Shown: in pieces, positions 26,273 through 37,044 of the stretch
Position numbering within the stretch: the stretch's first letter is position 1
Layout: the number at the start of each line of letters is the position of its first letter
Assembly (NCBI GenBank): GCA_947492575.1
Contig: CANLNK010000008.1
Span: 121,929-185,928, forward strand
Length of the DNA stretch: 64,000 bases
Direction of reading: 5' to 3'
DNA from: an uncultured Thalassotalea sp.
GTDB lineage: Bacteria; Pseudomonadota; Gammaproteobacteria; Enterobacterales; Alteromonadaceae
Program-made: the position numbers and the translations under genes
Notes under the pieces: generated by a model
The model's database searches: none
The model's input: only the letters and a program-made list of their open reading frames with translations
Told to the model about the DNA's origin: nothing

Positions 26273-26302
26273 TTTAATCATCTGAAAATAGTGTGAAGTT
26301 TA

Positions 26303-27313
26303 ATGAAGAGTGTTTTCTCGGCGTTAGTTTGCTGTTTTATTGCAACTGGAGTACACGCCAACTTATCACCAGCACCCGCGATGACGGCGCCATTGGCAGA
26401 AAAGTCGCTGTTGCTCGATATTGAAAATGTAACGCAAAGTTACTTAATCGCAGTAGGCGAGCGGGGTCATATTTTAAAGTCTACCGACGGTAAAGTGTGG
26501 CACCAGATGCAAGTTCCTGTTCAGTCGACATTAACAGCAGTTAACTTTATTGATCCTCAGCACGGCTGGGCAGTTGGCCACGACGCCACCATATTGGCGA
26601 CAACTGACGGTGGCAACACTTGGACCATTCAGAAATACCAACCAGAGCTTGAAAAGCCATTGTTAGATGTGGTTTTTACAGACAAAGACAACGGTGTTGC
26701 GATCGGTGCTTACGGCATGTTTTTCCGCACGCAAGATGGTGGTAAGACATGGACAGATGAGTTTCACGATGAATTTCTATTTGAAGATGATGTTGATTAT
26801 CTCAACGAGTTAAAATTAGAAGATGAAGAAGCTTATCTTGATGAGAAGGGCTCTATTTTACCTCACTTTAATAAGATGGTGCTTGATGGCAGAACATCAT
26901 ATTTAGTAGGTGAAGTTGGCTTAATTGCAAAAAGTAATGACTTTGGTCGCAATTGGGAGCAGCTTGACCCTATTTACGAAGGCTCATTTTTCGATATTGA
27001 GCGCACTCAGCAAGGCAACCTGTTGACAGCTGGTCTTCGTGGCAACGTATTTAGAAGTTTGAAAAACGGTACGCCATGGCAGCACGTAACGACAAATGTT
27101 ACAGCCTTGATTAATGATATTGTATTAACTGGTGATGATAGAATTTTATTGCTTGGCAATAGCGGTACGTTAATGGTGAGTGACGATGACGGTCAGCGTT
27201 TTAGAGCGCGACCAGAACCTGATGGCAAGGCATTAATTGCTGGTGCTTGGTTCCAAGATAAACTAATTGCTGTCGCAGAAGACGGTATCAAAACAATAAC
27301 AATTGCTAAGTAG
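26303..27313 (+). CDS. YCF48/BNR-repeat periplasmic protein
   Basis: A 336-residue exported beta-propeller. The signal peptide (about 1-19, ends VHA) precedes several BNR/sialidase-type Asp-box-like turns: STDGKVWHQM, TTDGGNTWTIQ, TQDGGKTWTD, SNDFGRNWEQ. An acidic insert lies near residues 155-190. It is related to the photosystem II assembly factor YCF48, but in heterotrophs such proteins accompany MMPL transporters and probably act as periplasmic assembly or partner factors. The stop is 4 bp before the MMPL start, so they are translationally linked. Confidence 0.85.
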   Translation: MKSVFSALVCCFIATGVHANLSPAPAMTAPLAEKSLLLDIENVTQSYLIAVGERGHILKSTDGKVWHQMQVPVQSTLTAVNFIDPQHGWAVGHDATILATTDGGNTWTIQKYQPELEKPLLDVVFTDKDNGVAIGAYGMFFRTQDGGKTWTDEFHDEFLFEDDVDYLNELKLEDEEAYLDEKGSILPHFNKMVLDGRTSYLVGEVGLIAKSNDFGRNWEQLDPIYEGSFFDIERTQQGNLLTAGLRGNVFRSLKNGTPWQHVTTNVTALINDIVLTGDDRILLLGNSGTLMVSDDDGQRFRARPEPDGKALIAGAWFQDKLIAVAEDGIKTITIAK

Positions 27314-27317
27314 TTCT

Positions 27318-29660
27318 ATGAGTATTAATTCTGCTATCAACAAAATTGAAATGGGCATTTTTAGACACCGAGCCTTCATGTTGGTGTTATTTGTCATAGC
27401 TACATTTGCCTTATTTTATCAAGCAACGCAGCTAAAATTAGACGCTGCGTTTACTAAGAATATTCCACTTAACCACCAGTATATGAAGACTTATCTCAAA
27501 CATGAGAAAGACTTTGGTGGTGCCAACAATATACTTATTTCAGTGTGTGACACTGAAGGTGACATTTTTAACGAACCTTTCTTTGACGCACTGAAAGGCG
27601 TGCATGACCAGCTGTTTTTCATCCCGGGTGTTGACCGCATTCAAGTTAAGTCGTTGTTCTCACCGAGCACACGATTTGTAGAAGTTGTTGAGGATGGTTT
27701 TGCCGGCGGCCCTGTTATTCCTGCTAACTTTAAGCCTGATGCACAGGGTCTAGCAGTTGTAAAAGCAAACATAGAGAAGGCGGGTATCGTCGGTCGTATT
27801 GTTGCTGATGATTACAGCTGTGCCATGGTGACATCTTCTTTAATGGAGATTGATCCAAACACGGGTGAAAAACTTGATACGTTGAAGATCGCGGAACAGT
27901 TAGAAAACGATATTCGTGGTCAGTTTGAAAAGAACAACATTAGCGTACATGTTATTGGCTTCGCCAAGATGGTAGGTGATGTGGCAAACGGCGCTAAAGG
28001 CGTAGTGGCATTCTTCCTTGTCGCGATTGCAATTACCGCGATTATGGTGTTCTTCTTCTGTCGCTCTGTAACGCTAACGATATTACCAATCGCGTGTTCG
28101 TTGATTGCCGTAATCTGGCAAATGGGTATGTTATCGACCTTAGGTTTTGGCATTGACCCAATGTCAATTTTGGTACCTTTCTTAGTATTTGCCATTGGTG
28201 TAAGTCACGGTGTGCAAATGATCAACTCTGTAGTGAAGCAAGTTCGCACAGGTATCAGCACTAAGCAGGGCGCGCAAAACAGCTTTAGAGCGTTATTAAT
28301 TCCTGGTGGTGTTGCATTGCTTTCTGACACCATTGGTTTCATGACGCTGTTATCAATTGACATCGGTATTATCCGTGAACTTGCAATTACAGCGTCATTA
28401 GGTGTTGCGTTAATTATCTTAACTAACCTATTGCTACTACCAATTCTAATTTCTTACCTAAAACTGGAAGATAAACCATTTAAGGCGAAGAAAGGCGGGA
28501 TGCATAAATCAGATGTATGGCACACCATGGCTAGCCTTGCTAAACGTGGACCAGCGTCTGTTATTTTAGCGATTACGGTTGGTTTGTATTTCTTTGGTTA
28601 CTATCACGCAGAGAATATGAAAATTGGTGAGCTACACGCAGGTGCACCATCATTGCATGAAGACTCACGTTACAACCAAGATACTTTCCTTATTACGGAC
28701 AAGTACGCGATAAGTGTTGATTACATTTCGATTATTGTTGAAACCGAAGCTGATGCATGTACATCGTATGAAAACCTAGATGTTATCGACCGTTTCCAAT
28801 GGCAAATGGAAAACGTTGAAGGTGTTCAGTCGGCGGCGAGTTTAGCGTCAATCGCTAAAATTGTTAACGCAGGATACAACGAAGGTAACCCTAAATGGCG
28901 TGTACTATCACGTAACCAACAAACACTAGTACAGTCTATAGCTCGTGTTCCAACTACTAGTGGGTTATTGAATCGCGATTGTAGTGTGATGCCTTTGATT
29001 CTGTTCTTGGAAGATCACAAAGCTGAGACGATTAACCGTGTTGTCGATAAAGTAAAAGAAGTATCGGCAGAACTGAATACAGAAACGTTACAATTCAAAC
29101 TAGCGTCTGGTCCAGTAGGTGTAATGGCAGCTACCAATGAAGCGGTAGAAGCTGCACAATTGCCTATGATGCTTTATGTTTATGGCGCGGTAATTCTTCT
29201 TTGCCTAATCAGCTTCAGAAGTATTCGTGCAACCATCGTAGTTGTATTGCCACTTTATGTTGTATCGACATTAGCGCAAGGGCTAATGACCGCTTTAAAT
29301 ATTGGTCTAACAGTATCAACCTTGCCTGTAATTGCGTTAGGTGTGGGTATCGGTGTTGACTATGGTATCTATATTTTATCAACGATGAGTGCGCGATTAC
29401 GTGCTGGCGATGACGTTGAAACAGCTTACTTCGAAGCCCTTAAAGAACGTGGTAGCGCAGTATTGTTAACGGGTGTAACCTTGGCGATAGGCGTATCAAC
29501 TTGGTTCTTCTCAGCACTTAAGTTCCAAGTGGACATGGGTGTACTGTTAACCTTCATGTTCTTAGTGAATATGCTAGCGGCCATTATCGTGCTACCAGCA
29601 ATAGCTGCTTTCTTATGGCCGAATAAGAACAGTGACGAGAAAAATTCAGAAAAAAGCTAA
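27318..29660 (+). CDS. MMPL/RND-superfamily inner-membrane transporter
   Basis: A proton-driven transporter of about 780 residues with the duplicated layout TM1-large periplasmic loop-TM2-6, TM7-loop-TM8-12. The conserved acidic GIGVDYGIYILS segment is in the second membrane half (about residue 675 onward). Size and motif place it with MMPL/HpnN-type lipid exporters rather than AcrB drug pumps. I start at ATG 27318; the upstream TTG (27303) lies inside the previous gene. As the last gene of the DUF1302-DUF1329-BNR-MMPL set it supplies the energy-coupled step. A terminator follows at 29687. Confidence 0.9.
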   Translation: MSINSAINKIEMGIFRHRAFMLVLFVIATFALFYQATQLKLDAAFTKNIPLNHQYMKTYLKHEKDFGGANNILISVCDTEGDIFNEPFFDALKGVHDQLFFIPGVDRIQVKSLFSPSTRFVEVVEDGFAGGPVIPANFKPDAQGLAVVKANIEKAGIVGRIVADDYSCAMVTSSLMEIDPNTGEKLDTLKIAEQLENDIRGQFEKNNISVHVIGFAKMVGDVANGAKGVVAFFLVAIAITAIMVFFFCRSVTLTILPIACSLIAVIWQMGMLSTLGFGIDPMSILVPFLVFAIGVSHGVQMINSVVKQVRTGISTKQGAQNSFRALLIPGGVALLSDTIGFMTLLSIDIGIIRELAITASLGVALIILTNLLLLPILISYLKLEDKPFKAKKGGMHKSDVWHTMASLAKRGPASVILAITVGLYFFGYYHAENMKIGELHAGAPSLHEDSRYNQDTFLITDKYAISVDYISIIVETEADACTSYENLDVIDRFQWQMENVEGVQSAASLASIAKIVNAGYNEGNPKWRVLSRNQQTLVQSIARVPTTSGLLNRDCSVMPLILFLEDHKAETINRVVDKVKEVSAELNTETLQFKLASGPVGVMAATNEAVEAAQLPMMLYVYGAVILLCLISFRSIRATIVVVLPLYVVSTLAQGLMTALNIGLTVSTLPVIALGVGIGVDYGIYILSTMSARLRAGDDVETAYFEALKERGSAVLLTGVTLAIGVSTWFFSALKFQVDMGVLLTFMFLVNMLAAIIVLPAIAAFLWPNKNSDEKNSEKS

Positions 29661-29686
29661 CATTTTTTACCTGAATAAATAATCGA

Positions 29687-29712
29687 GAAAATGGCCGAAA
29701 GGCCATTTTCTA
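29687..29712 (+). terminator. intrinsic terminator of the DUF1302-MMPL operon
   Basis: GAAAATGGCC / GGCCATTTTC around a GAAA loop. Confidence 0.8.
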
Positions 29713-30030
29713 TTTAACCAGCATGAATAAACAATTAGTTTGCCTCTAAACCTCAGTTTTATTTACCTCAGCCAGCTGCTCCTACCACAAAAAAACGCTC
29801 GCAATACCCTAAAATACTTAATAAAATTGCCACAAATAGTCTATTCTGATGGGAATAGTTTATTTTTAATGCAAATAACGGCTAAATGCTAAGTGATATT
29901 CATTCACTGCTAATAACAACGATAAAAATAATAACAGCAGTAATCGAGTTCACCCGGTATATCGCATAAATACATCTGCATTAAACACGACAACAATTAT
30001 TCAAAGCGTTTTACCCATAAGGAAAGCGAC
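29713..30030. other. intergenic region upstream of glutamate dehydrogenase
   Basis: 318 bases, AT-rich, with no gene, RNA or repeat recognised. It must hold the promoter of the GDH gene; no single -35/-10 pair stands out. The GDH ribosome site AAGGAAAGCG is at its end. Confidence 0.4.
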
Positions 30031-33000
30031 ATGGCGTTTGTAGACGGTTTACCCTCAGTATTATTAAAAAATGTTGCTCAGTCTATTCAGCAGAAGGTGC
30101 CTAGTGACACTGCACCTATTGTTGAAGAGTTTGCCAGCTTGCTATATAGCAATATTTCAACTTTAGATTTAGCCCATCGTAACGAAAGCGATATGTATGG
30201 CGCGACTATGAGCTTATGGAACTCGCTCAATGGACACATTGACGATACTCCAGTGATTAAGGTGTTTAATCCAGAGGTATCGAAACACGGCTGGAAATCA
30301 AGCCACACTATTATCGAAGTTATCGTTAGTGATATGCCTTTCTTGGTTGATTCACTGCGTATTGCGTTAAATCGTCAGGGGTTATCGCCACATTTAATGC
30401 TTAACTGCCCGATACAAGTGGTACGTGACAAGAAAAATCAAATTTCACAACTCGCCTCTACAGTGGACGCCCCTCTTAAAGGTGCGAAAGAAGAAACGGC
30501 TTTCTTTATCGAAATCGACCGTCAAGCTGATGCAGCGGTTATTGCCGAAATAGCAAAAGAGTTAAGGTCTGTGGTCAGTGACATTTCACTAACTGTCTCT
30601 GACTGGCAGCCGATGCTGAAGAAATTGAATTCGGTTATTGCTGATGTCAAGAAAGCGAAAGTACCATGTAGTGATGCTGAAAAAGCAGAAGCATTAGAGT
30701 TTTTGGAGTGGGTTGCTAATAACCACTTTACGATTATGGGCTACCGTTCATATGACGTTAAAACGTTAAAAGGCGACGTGGCATTAGCGGCGAACGTTGG
30801 TTCTAGCCTTGGTTTAATGAAAAACTCAAAAGGTACGGAACAGCGCCTTATTTCTTCGTTGAGTGAATCTGCGCGTGAAATCGCGTTAGGTGACAATCTA
30901 CTTATCTTGACGAAAACAAATTCTCGCTCACGAGTTCACCGTCCAGCGCATTTAGACTATATCGGGATTAAACGTTTCGATGCTAAAGGTAATGTTATTG
31001 GTGAAGAGCGCTTTATCGGTCTATTTGGCTCGGCTTATTACACTAACAGTGCATTAGACTTGCCAATGATTAAGTCGAAAGTTGCTGCTGTGTGTGATTC
31101 TTCAGGCTTTGCGAAAGGCACCCACGCGTACAAAACGTTAATCAATATTCTTGAAACTTATCCGCGTGACGAGATTTTACAGTCGAGCCCGAAGGAGTTG
31201 TTGCATAACGTTAAAGGCATTTTACAAATGCAAGAGCGTGATTACAGCGGATTATTTGTACGCAAAGATGCATTCGGCCGTTTCTACTCGTGCATGGTTT
31301 ACGTGCCTCGCGAGCGTTACAACACCAAGTTACGTATCCAGACGCAACAATTGCTACAAGAAGCATTTGGTAGTGACCAAGAGGTCGAGTTCAACACTTA
31401 CTTCTCAGAATCCGTGCAAGCAAGAACACACTACATCGTTAGAGTAGACAACACAAAAGCTGACATAAACGTGAAAGAAATCGAAAAGAATTTGAATGAA
31501 GCGGCCCGAAGCTGGGACGATAAATTATCTGAAGCACTTAACTCTCACAAAGGTGAAGCGTTAGGTAAAGCCCTAAGCCGCAAATACTCAGCATTCCCGC
31601 AGTCTTACAAAGATGAAGTGATGCCGGGCACAGCGATTGTCGATATCGAAAAGCTTGAAGCGGTTTGTGAGCAGTGTCCACTTGAAATGTTGTTCTACCA
31701 GCCACAAGAAGAGAAAGCTGGTAGTCGCTTCGTTAAGTTAAAGTTATTCCACAAAGGTGAGCCGCTGCATCTATCAGATGTACTGCCTATGTTAGAAAAC
31801 TTTGGTCTGCGTGTTATTGGTGAAAGCCCTTATGCTATTCGCACTGAAGACGGCGAGATGTGCTGGATTTTAGACTTCTCTATGTTACTTACTGGTGAGC
31901 GTGACTTCAAACTTGAACAAGTACAATCGTTATTCCAAGATGCGTTTGCGAAAGTGTGGAGCGGTCATTTAGAAGATGATGGCTTTAACCGTCTTATTCT
32001 TGGTGCTGGCTTAGGCGGTCGCGAAGTTTCAATTGTACGTGCTTACGCTAAATACGAGCGTCAAATTGGTGGTACGTTTAGCCAAAGCTACGTAGAAGAT
32101 ACATTCGCTCGTTACCCTAACTTAGCAGAATTACTGATTAAATTATTCGGTTTACGCTTCGACCCAAGTATCAAGCGCAACGAGAAAACAATTGCTAAAT
32201 TACTTGAGGAAATTGAACAATCGTTAGACAAGGTTGCTAACCTTGATGATGACCGTATTATTCGCCGTTTCGTGGAAATGATTAATGCGACAATTCGTAC
32301 TAACTATTTCCAGAACGACGCTAACGATAACCAAAAATCGTATATCTCGTTCAAGATTTTGCCTGAGCAAATCTCTGAAATTCCATTACCAATTCCTAAG
32401 TTCGAAATTTTCGTTTACTCACCACAAGTGGAGGGTGTTCACTTGCGTGGCGGTAAAGTAGCGCGTGGTGGTTTACGTTGGTCTGACAGACGAGAAGATT
32501 TCCGTACTGAAGTCTTAGGCCTAGTAAAAGCACAGCAAGTCAAGAACACGGTGATTGTTCCAGTTGGTGCGAAAGGTGGTTTCGTTTGTAAGCAGCTGCC
32601 AGTTGGTGGTAGCCGACAAGAAATCTTCGAAGCGGGTAAAGAGTGTTACCGCACCTTCATTCGTGGTCTACTCGACATCACAGACAACATTGTACAAGGT
32701 GACATTGTTCCACCTGTTAATGTGGTTCGTCACGATGAAGACGACCCATATTTAGTTGTTGCGGCCGACAAAGGTACTGCGACATTCTCAGATATAGCCA
32801 ATGAAATTTCTGAAGAATACAACCACTGGTTAGGTGATGCATTCGCATCTGGTGGTAGTGTTGGTTACGACCACAAAGGCATGGGTATCACTGCTAAAGG
32901 TGCGTGGGAGTCGGTTAAGCGCCACTTCCGCGAGATGGATATCGACTGTCAAACGACTGATTTCACAGTTGCTGGTGTTGGTGACATGGCAGGTGACGTA

Positions 33001-34875
33001 TTTGGTAACGGTATGTTGTTATCTAAGCACATCCGCCTACAAGCTGCGTTTAACCATATGCATATTTTCATTGACCCGGATCCAGATGCCGCGTCTACAT
33101 ACAAAGAACGCGAGCGTTTATTTAATTTACCGGGCTGTACTTGGGAAGATTACAACCAAGAGCTAATCTCTGAAGGTGGTGGCATTTTCAGCCGTGCCGC
33201 TAAGTCAATTAAACTGACCCCGCAAATTAAGAAGATGTTAGGTACACAAAAGCAAAGCTTAGCGCCTAATGACTTAATCAAAGCCATTTTGAAAATGAAA
33301 GTCGACTTACTTTGGAATGGTGGTATAGGTACTTACGTTAAAGGTAGTAAGGAATCTAATGCAGAAGTGGGCGACCGCGCTAACGATTCGTTACGTATTA
33401 ATGGTAATGAACTACAAGCTAAAGTTGTTGGTGAGGGTGGTAACTTAGGTTTAACACAGTTAGGTCGTATTGAATACGGTGCCATTGGTGGTCGTATCAA
33501 TGCTGACTCTGTTGATAACGTGGGTGGTGTTGATTGTTCGGATAACGAAGTTAACATCAAAATCCTACTTAACGGCTTAGTGCAAAGTGGTGACCTAACG
33601 GTTAAGCAACGTAACCAAATTCTTTATGATATGACTGATGAAGTTTCAGACATCGTATTAAAAGATTGTTATGACCAAACACATTCGCTTTCGATTACAG
33701 CGATGCGTGGCGCTGCTCAGTTAAAAGAACAAACGCGTTTCATTAACGAATTAGAGCGTTCTGGTAAGTTAGATCGTGCATTAGAGTTTATTCCTAACGA
33801 CGATGAGATTGCTGAACGTTTAGCGCAAAATAAAGGCTTAACACGTCCAGAGCTTTCGGTATTACTTGCTTACAGCAAAATGGTATTAAAAGAAGATTTA
33901 GTGTGCGATGAAATCACACAAAATGCTTACCATGACCGTTTACTCATTAGCGCATTCCCGAAACAGCTTCAAGAAAGCTATGCAGCGCAAATGCAAGAGC
34001 ATCCGCTACGTGCTGAAATCATTGCAACTAAGCTTGCTAACAAGTTAGGCAATGACATGGGCTTTAACTTCGTTAACCGCATGCAAGAAGAGACGGGTGC
34101 GACAGTTTCTGAAGTGGCTAATTGTTACACCATGGCAAGCGAAGTCTTCGAAATGGAGAAGGTTTGGCAAGACATTGCAGCGCTAGACAATAAGATTGAA
34201 ACGTCAGTTCAAACTGAAATGTTGTTCCAGTTGCGCCGTAACGTTCGCCGTGCAACACGCTGGTTCTTGCGTCACCGCGATAAGAACTTAGATATTCAAC
34301 AAACGATTGATTTCTTCAAGCCTACTTTTGACGTGATGGCTAAAAACCTTGAAAAGTACATGGCAAGTGAAGAAGTTGACCAGCTTAAACATGTTGAGAA
34401 CGGTTTAGTTAAAGCTGGTGTACCGAAAAAGACTGCTCAGCGTATTTCGCAATTGAGCACTTTGTTCTCGGTAATGGATATTGCAGAAATCTCAGACCGA
34501 GATGGTCGCTCTATCGAACTTGTTGCTGAGCTTTACTTCAAGCTAGGTGACCGTTTAGACCTTCACTGGTTCCTAGATCAAATCACTAAGCAGCCAGTAA
34601 CTAACCACTGGCAAGCACTAGCAAGAGCGTCATTCAGAGAAGAACTGGATTGGCAGCAGCGTTCAATTACCATGGTTGCGCTTAAAGCAGATGCGAAGAG
34701 CAAAGATACAGAAGAATTATTAGAGAAATGGTTCGAGATGAGTAACCAACCACTAGAGCGTTGGCAGCACATCTTAGCTGACTTTAGAACTTCACAAACA
34801 CATGAGTTTGCTAAGTTCTCAGTCGCACTACGTGAGCTTATGTTACTAAGTTTGCATAGTGGAACGGTTAATTAA
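30031..34875 (+). CDS. gdhB: NAD-specific glutamate dehydrogenase, large (GDH-180) type
   Basis: Oxidatively deaminates glutamate to 2-oxoglutarate with NAD+, a catabolic role. 1614 residues, the size of the large tetrameric/hexameric GDH class in Pseudomonas, Shewanella and Streptomyces. A long N-terminal region with ACT-like regulatory modules (about 1-700) precedes the catalytic dehydrogenase domain around 790-1270 (KVARGGLRWSDRREDFRTEV, VPVGAKGGFVCKQLP, VAGVGDMAGDVFGNGML) and a helical C-terminal domain. The catalytic Lys lies in the VGAKGGF region. Monocistronic with its own terminator. The symbol follows Pseudomonas use; no frameshift is seen. Confidence 0.96.
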   Translation: MAFVDGLPSVLLKNVAQSIQQKVPSDTAPIVEEFASLLYSNISTLDLAHRNESDMYGATMSLWNSLNGHIDDTPVIKVFNPEVSKHGWKSSHTIIEVIVSDMPFLVDSLRIALNRQGLSPHLMLNCPIQVVRDKKNQISQLASTVDAPLKGAKEETAFFIEIDRQADAAVIAEIAKELRSVVSDISLTVSDWQPMLKKLNSVIADVKKAKVPCSDAEKAEALEFLEWVANNHFTIMGYRSYDVKTLKGDVALAANVGSSLGLMKNSKGTEQRLISSLSESAREIALGDNLLILTKTNSRSRVHRPAHLDYIGIKRFDAKGNVIGEERFIGLFGSAYYTNSALDLPMIKSKVAAVCDSSGFAKGTHAYKTLINILETYPRDEILQSSPKELLHNVKGILQMQERDYSGLFVRKDAFGRFYSCMVYVPRERYNTKLRIQTQQLLQEAFGSDQEVEFNTYFSESVQARTHYIVRVDNTKADINVKEIEKNLNEAARSWDDKLSEALNSHKGEALGKALSRKYSAFPQSYKDEVMPGTAIVDIEKLEAVCEQCPLEMLFYQPQEEKAGSRFVKLKLFHKGEPLHLSDVLPMLENFGLRVIGESPYAIRTEDGEMCWILDFSMLLTGERDFKLEQVQSLFQDAFAKVWSGHLEDDGFNRLILGAGLGGREVSIVRAYAKYERQIGGTFSQSYVEDTFARYPNLAELLIKLFGLRFDPSIKRNEKTIAKLLEEIEQSLDKVANLDDDRIIRRFVEMINATIRTNYFQNDANDNQKSYISFKILPEQISEIPLPIPKFEIFVYSPQVEGVHLRGGKVARGGLRWSDRREDFRTEVLGLVKAQQVKNTVIVPVGAKGGFVCKQLPVGGSRQEIFEAGKECYRTFIRGLLDITDNIVQGDIVPPVNVVRHDEDDPYLVVAADKGTATFSDIANEISEEYNHWLGDAFASGGSVGYDHKGMGITAKGAWESVKRHFREMDIDCQTTDFTVAGVGDMAGDVFGNGMLLSKHIRLQAAFNHMHIFIDPDPDAASTYKERERLFNLPGCTWEDYNQELISEGGGIFSRAAKSIKLTPQIKKMLGTQKQSLAPNDLIKAILKMKVDLLWNGGIGTYVKGSKESNAEVGDRANDSLRINGNELQAKVVGEGGNLGLTQLGRIEYGAIGGRINADSVDNVGGVDCSDNEVNIKILLNGLVQSGDLTVKQRNQILYDMTDEVSDIVLKDCYDQTHSLSITAMRGAAQLKEQTRFINELERSGKLDRALEFIPNDDEIAERLAQNKGLTRPELSVLLAYSKMVLKEDLVCDEITQNAYHDRLLISAFPKQLQESYAAQMQEHPLRAEIIATKLANKLGNDMGFNFVNRMQEETGATVSEVANCYTMASEVFEMEKVWQDIAALDNKIETSVQTEMLFQLRRNVRRATRWFLRHRDKNLDIQQTIDFFKPTFDVMAKNLEKYMASEEVDQLKHVENGLVKAGVPKKTAQRISQLSTLFSVMDIAEISDRDGRSIELVAELYFKLGDRLDLHWFLDQITKQPVTNHWQALARASFREELDWQQRSITMVALKADAKSKDTEELLEKWFEMSNQPLERWQHILADFRTSQTHEFAKFSVALRELMLLSLHSGTVN

Positions 34876-34892
34876 TCTGTATAATATGAAAC

Positions 34893-34920
34893 AAGTCCTC
34901 GCCTAGCGGGGACTTTCTTT
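34893..34920 (+). terminator. intrinsic terminator of gdhB
   Basis: AAGTCC-t-CGC / GCG-g-GGACTT followed by TCTTT. Confidence 0.75.
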
Positions 34921-34989
34921 ATCAGCACGTTGGCAGTTAACTGAGGTTGGTTGTTAACGCTACTCACTTTTTTATAGAAGAGGATATAC

Positions 34990-36000
34990 ATGTTGTACTC
35001 GGCAATCCGAAAATTTATGTTCCAAATTGATCCTGAGAAAATTCATAACTTTGCGATCAAAAGCTTACATATTACAGGCAACTCGCCACTAAAAGCCGTG
35101 TACAAGAAATCTGTGCAAGACAAACCTGTAGAAGTGATGGGAATTAACTTTCCTAATCCAGTCGGTTTATCAGCAGGCCTTGATAAAAATGGTGAGTGTA
35201 TTCAAGCATTCTCTGCACTAGGTTTTGGCTTTGTAGAGATTGGCACTGTTACACCAAGACCACAGCCTGGCAACCCTAAGCCACGCATCTTCCGTTTAGA
35301 AGAAGCTAATGCAGTTATCAACCGTATGGGTTTCAATAACAAAGGCGTAGACTACTTGGTTGACCAAGTTCAGAAGGCAAACTTCAAAGGTGTACTGGGT
35401 ATCAATATTGGTAAAAACAAAGATACACCGGAAGAAAATGCCAAGGATGATTACATTTATTGTATGCGTAAGGTCTACGATCACGCGACCTACATTACGG
35501 TAAACATTTCTTCGCCAAACACTCCTGGTTTACGTTCATTGCAATACGGTGACGCTTTAAACGAGTTATTAGCGGCATTAAAAGCCGAGCAAAAATCGTT
35601 AGAAGAGCATTACGGCAAATACGTACCACTTGCAGTTAAAATTGCACCTGATTTAACTGAGGAAGAAGTTGAAGACATTGCAGACTGTTTAAAACAAAAC
35701 AATATTGATGCTGTTATCGCTACGAATACAACATTAGCGCGTGATCAAGTGGCACATTTACCACACGGCAACGAGCAGGGCGGTTTGAGCGGTGCGCCTG
35801 TGAAAGAGCAATCAACGATTGTGATCAAACAGTTGGCAAAAGCACTAGATGGTCAGTTGCCTATTATTGGTGTTGGCGGTATTCAAAGTGCTGAAGACGC
35901 AAAAGAGAAACTAGCAGCTGGTGCATCTCTGGTGCAACTTTATACTGGTTTTATTTATGAAGGCCCTGCGTTAATAAAAGACATCGTTGATGCACTTTAA
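34990..36000 (+). CDS. pyrD: dihydroorotate dehydrogenase (quinone), class 2
   Basis: A membrane-associated FMN enzyme oxidising dihydroorotate to orotate in pyrimidine synthesis, passing electrons to quinone. The 336-residue length equals E. coli PyrD. Features: an N-terminal amphipathic membrane-association helix pair ([20 protein letters not shown]), [16 protein letters not shown] for FMN binding, [11 protein letters not shown] with the catalytic Ser that marks class 2, and [20 protein letters not shown] for phosphate binding. Single gene with a bidirectional terminator after it. Confidence 0.97.
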   Translation: MLYSAIRKFMFQIDPEKIHNFAIKSLHITGNSPLKAVYKKSVQDKPVEVMGINFPNPVGLSAGLDKNGECIQAFSALGFGFVEIGTVTPRPQPGNPKPRIFRLEEANAVINRMGFNNKGVDYLVDQVQKANFKGVLGINIGKNKDTPEENAKDDYIYCMRKVYDHATYITVNISSPNTPGLRSLQYGDALNELLAALKAEQKSLEEHYGKYVPLAVKIAPDLTEEEVEDIADCLKQNNIDAVIATNTTLARDQVAHLPHGNEQGGLSGAPVKEQSTIVIKQLAKALDGQLPIIGVGGIQSAEDAKEKLAAGASLVQLYTGFIYEGPALIKDIVDAL

Positions 36001-36032
36001 TTAACGCTTTGCTAATAGCAAAGAATAGAAAG

Positions 36033-36062
36033 AAAAACGCCAGCATATGCTGGCGTTTTTTT
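36033..36062. terminator. bidirectional terminator between pyrD and the convergent gene
   Basis: AAAAACGCCAGCA / TGCTGGCGTTTTT, an almost perfect palindrome with A and T runs on both sides. It serves pyrD on plus and the coiled-coil gene on minus. Confidence 0.88.
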
Positions 36063-36105
36063 ATTTGATTATTTAGTTTTTAACTTTTGTACTTTTCGCA
36101 ATTGG

Positions 36106-36921
36106 CTATTGCGCTGGTGCTGTTTGTGCACCAGAGCTTCCGCTGCTTGCATTACCTGTTCGGCTCATGCTTTGTACGCGCTCTATAAGCATTTTTACGG
36201 AAGTATCTAACTCAGCCACCATAGTCGCTAATTCAATTTGTTGCTTATCGCGAGACGATGACTGTGTTTCCAAACCATTGAGTTGGTTTGATAGCTTGTC
36301 GATATCAGTGCGAATGCTCTGTGCTTGATCAAGTTGTTCTGAAATTGCATTTAAGTTAAATGCAACGGCAGTTTGTTTGTCGCTAAGTTCACCAATGGCG
36401 ACCTTGTTACTTGCTATCGATTCATCAAGGGTCTTGGCTTTGTTATCCGCCTTGATGGTTGTTGAACGTAACTCTTTAATTTGCGATTGATTCTTTCGCC
36501 AAGCTGATGCCCAAAGCTTATCCATTTCACTCCAGAGCTTATCAGTCTTTTCAATTAACCCTTCGAGTTTAGCGCGCATTGCTACCGTAGACTCGCCCAT
36601 CTCTTCGTCTGTCGCTGATAACTGGCGTTCTAGATCGACGATACGGCTTTCGGCCGCTGCTAACGCTTGGTCGGCTTTGATGTCTTGTTGATAGAGCCAG
36701 TAACCACCACCAGCAACTGCTGAATAGAGAATGATGGCATTTAGAATTCCCATGGCTGATGATTTTTTTGCCGTTGATGGTGCAGAAGCTTTAACCGGTT
36801 GTACTTGTTGCTTTGTCTTTTGCGTGCTTCGGTAAGCTTCAACCTGATCTAAATCCGGTTTAATGCTTGGGATGTTTTCATCATTACGGTTGTTCAACAG
36901 AGTATTCCTAAGGTAGGGCAA
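36106..36921 (-). CDS. single-pass membrane protein with a coiled-coil domain
   Basis: 271 residues. A hydrophilic N-terminus of about 50 residues (NRNDENIPSIKPDLDQVEAY) is followed by one membrane helix (about 54-76, MGILNAIILYSAVAGGGYWL) and a long periplasmic coiled coil (about 80-250) rich in Glu, Gln, Lys and Ala with heptad spacing; the tail is Ser/Gly/Ala/Gln-rich. The topology is like inner-membrane scaffolding proteins or envelope-spanning partners. No named family is recognised. Monocistronic, convergent with pyrD, 226 bp after ilvH with a terminator between. Confidence 0.75.
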   Translation of the reverse strand: MPYLRNTLLNNRNDENIPSIKPDLDQVEAYRSTQKTKQQVQPVKASAPSTAKKSSAMGILNAIILYSAVAGGGYWLYQQDIKADQALAAAESRIVDLERQLSATDEEMGESTVAMRAKLEGLIEKTDKLWSEMDKLWASAWRKNQSQIKELRSTTIKADNKAKTLDESIASNKVAIGELSDKQTAVAFNLNAISEQLDQAQSIRTDIDKLSNQLNGLETQSSSRDKQQIELATMVAELDTSVKMLIERVQSMSRTGNASSGSSGAQTAPAQ

Positions 36922-37044
36922 GAGCCGATAACTGAAAAAAGTAATACCGAGTACTTTAAATTAAAATTAATAAAAAATTAACTGGCAACCGTAAATAAAT
37001 ATATCTTTGTAAAATAAGCTAAGTTTTCCTAATAAAATTAAATG

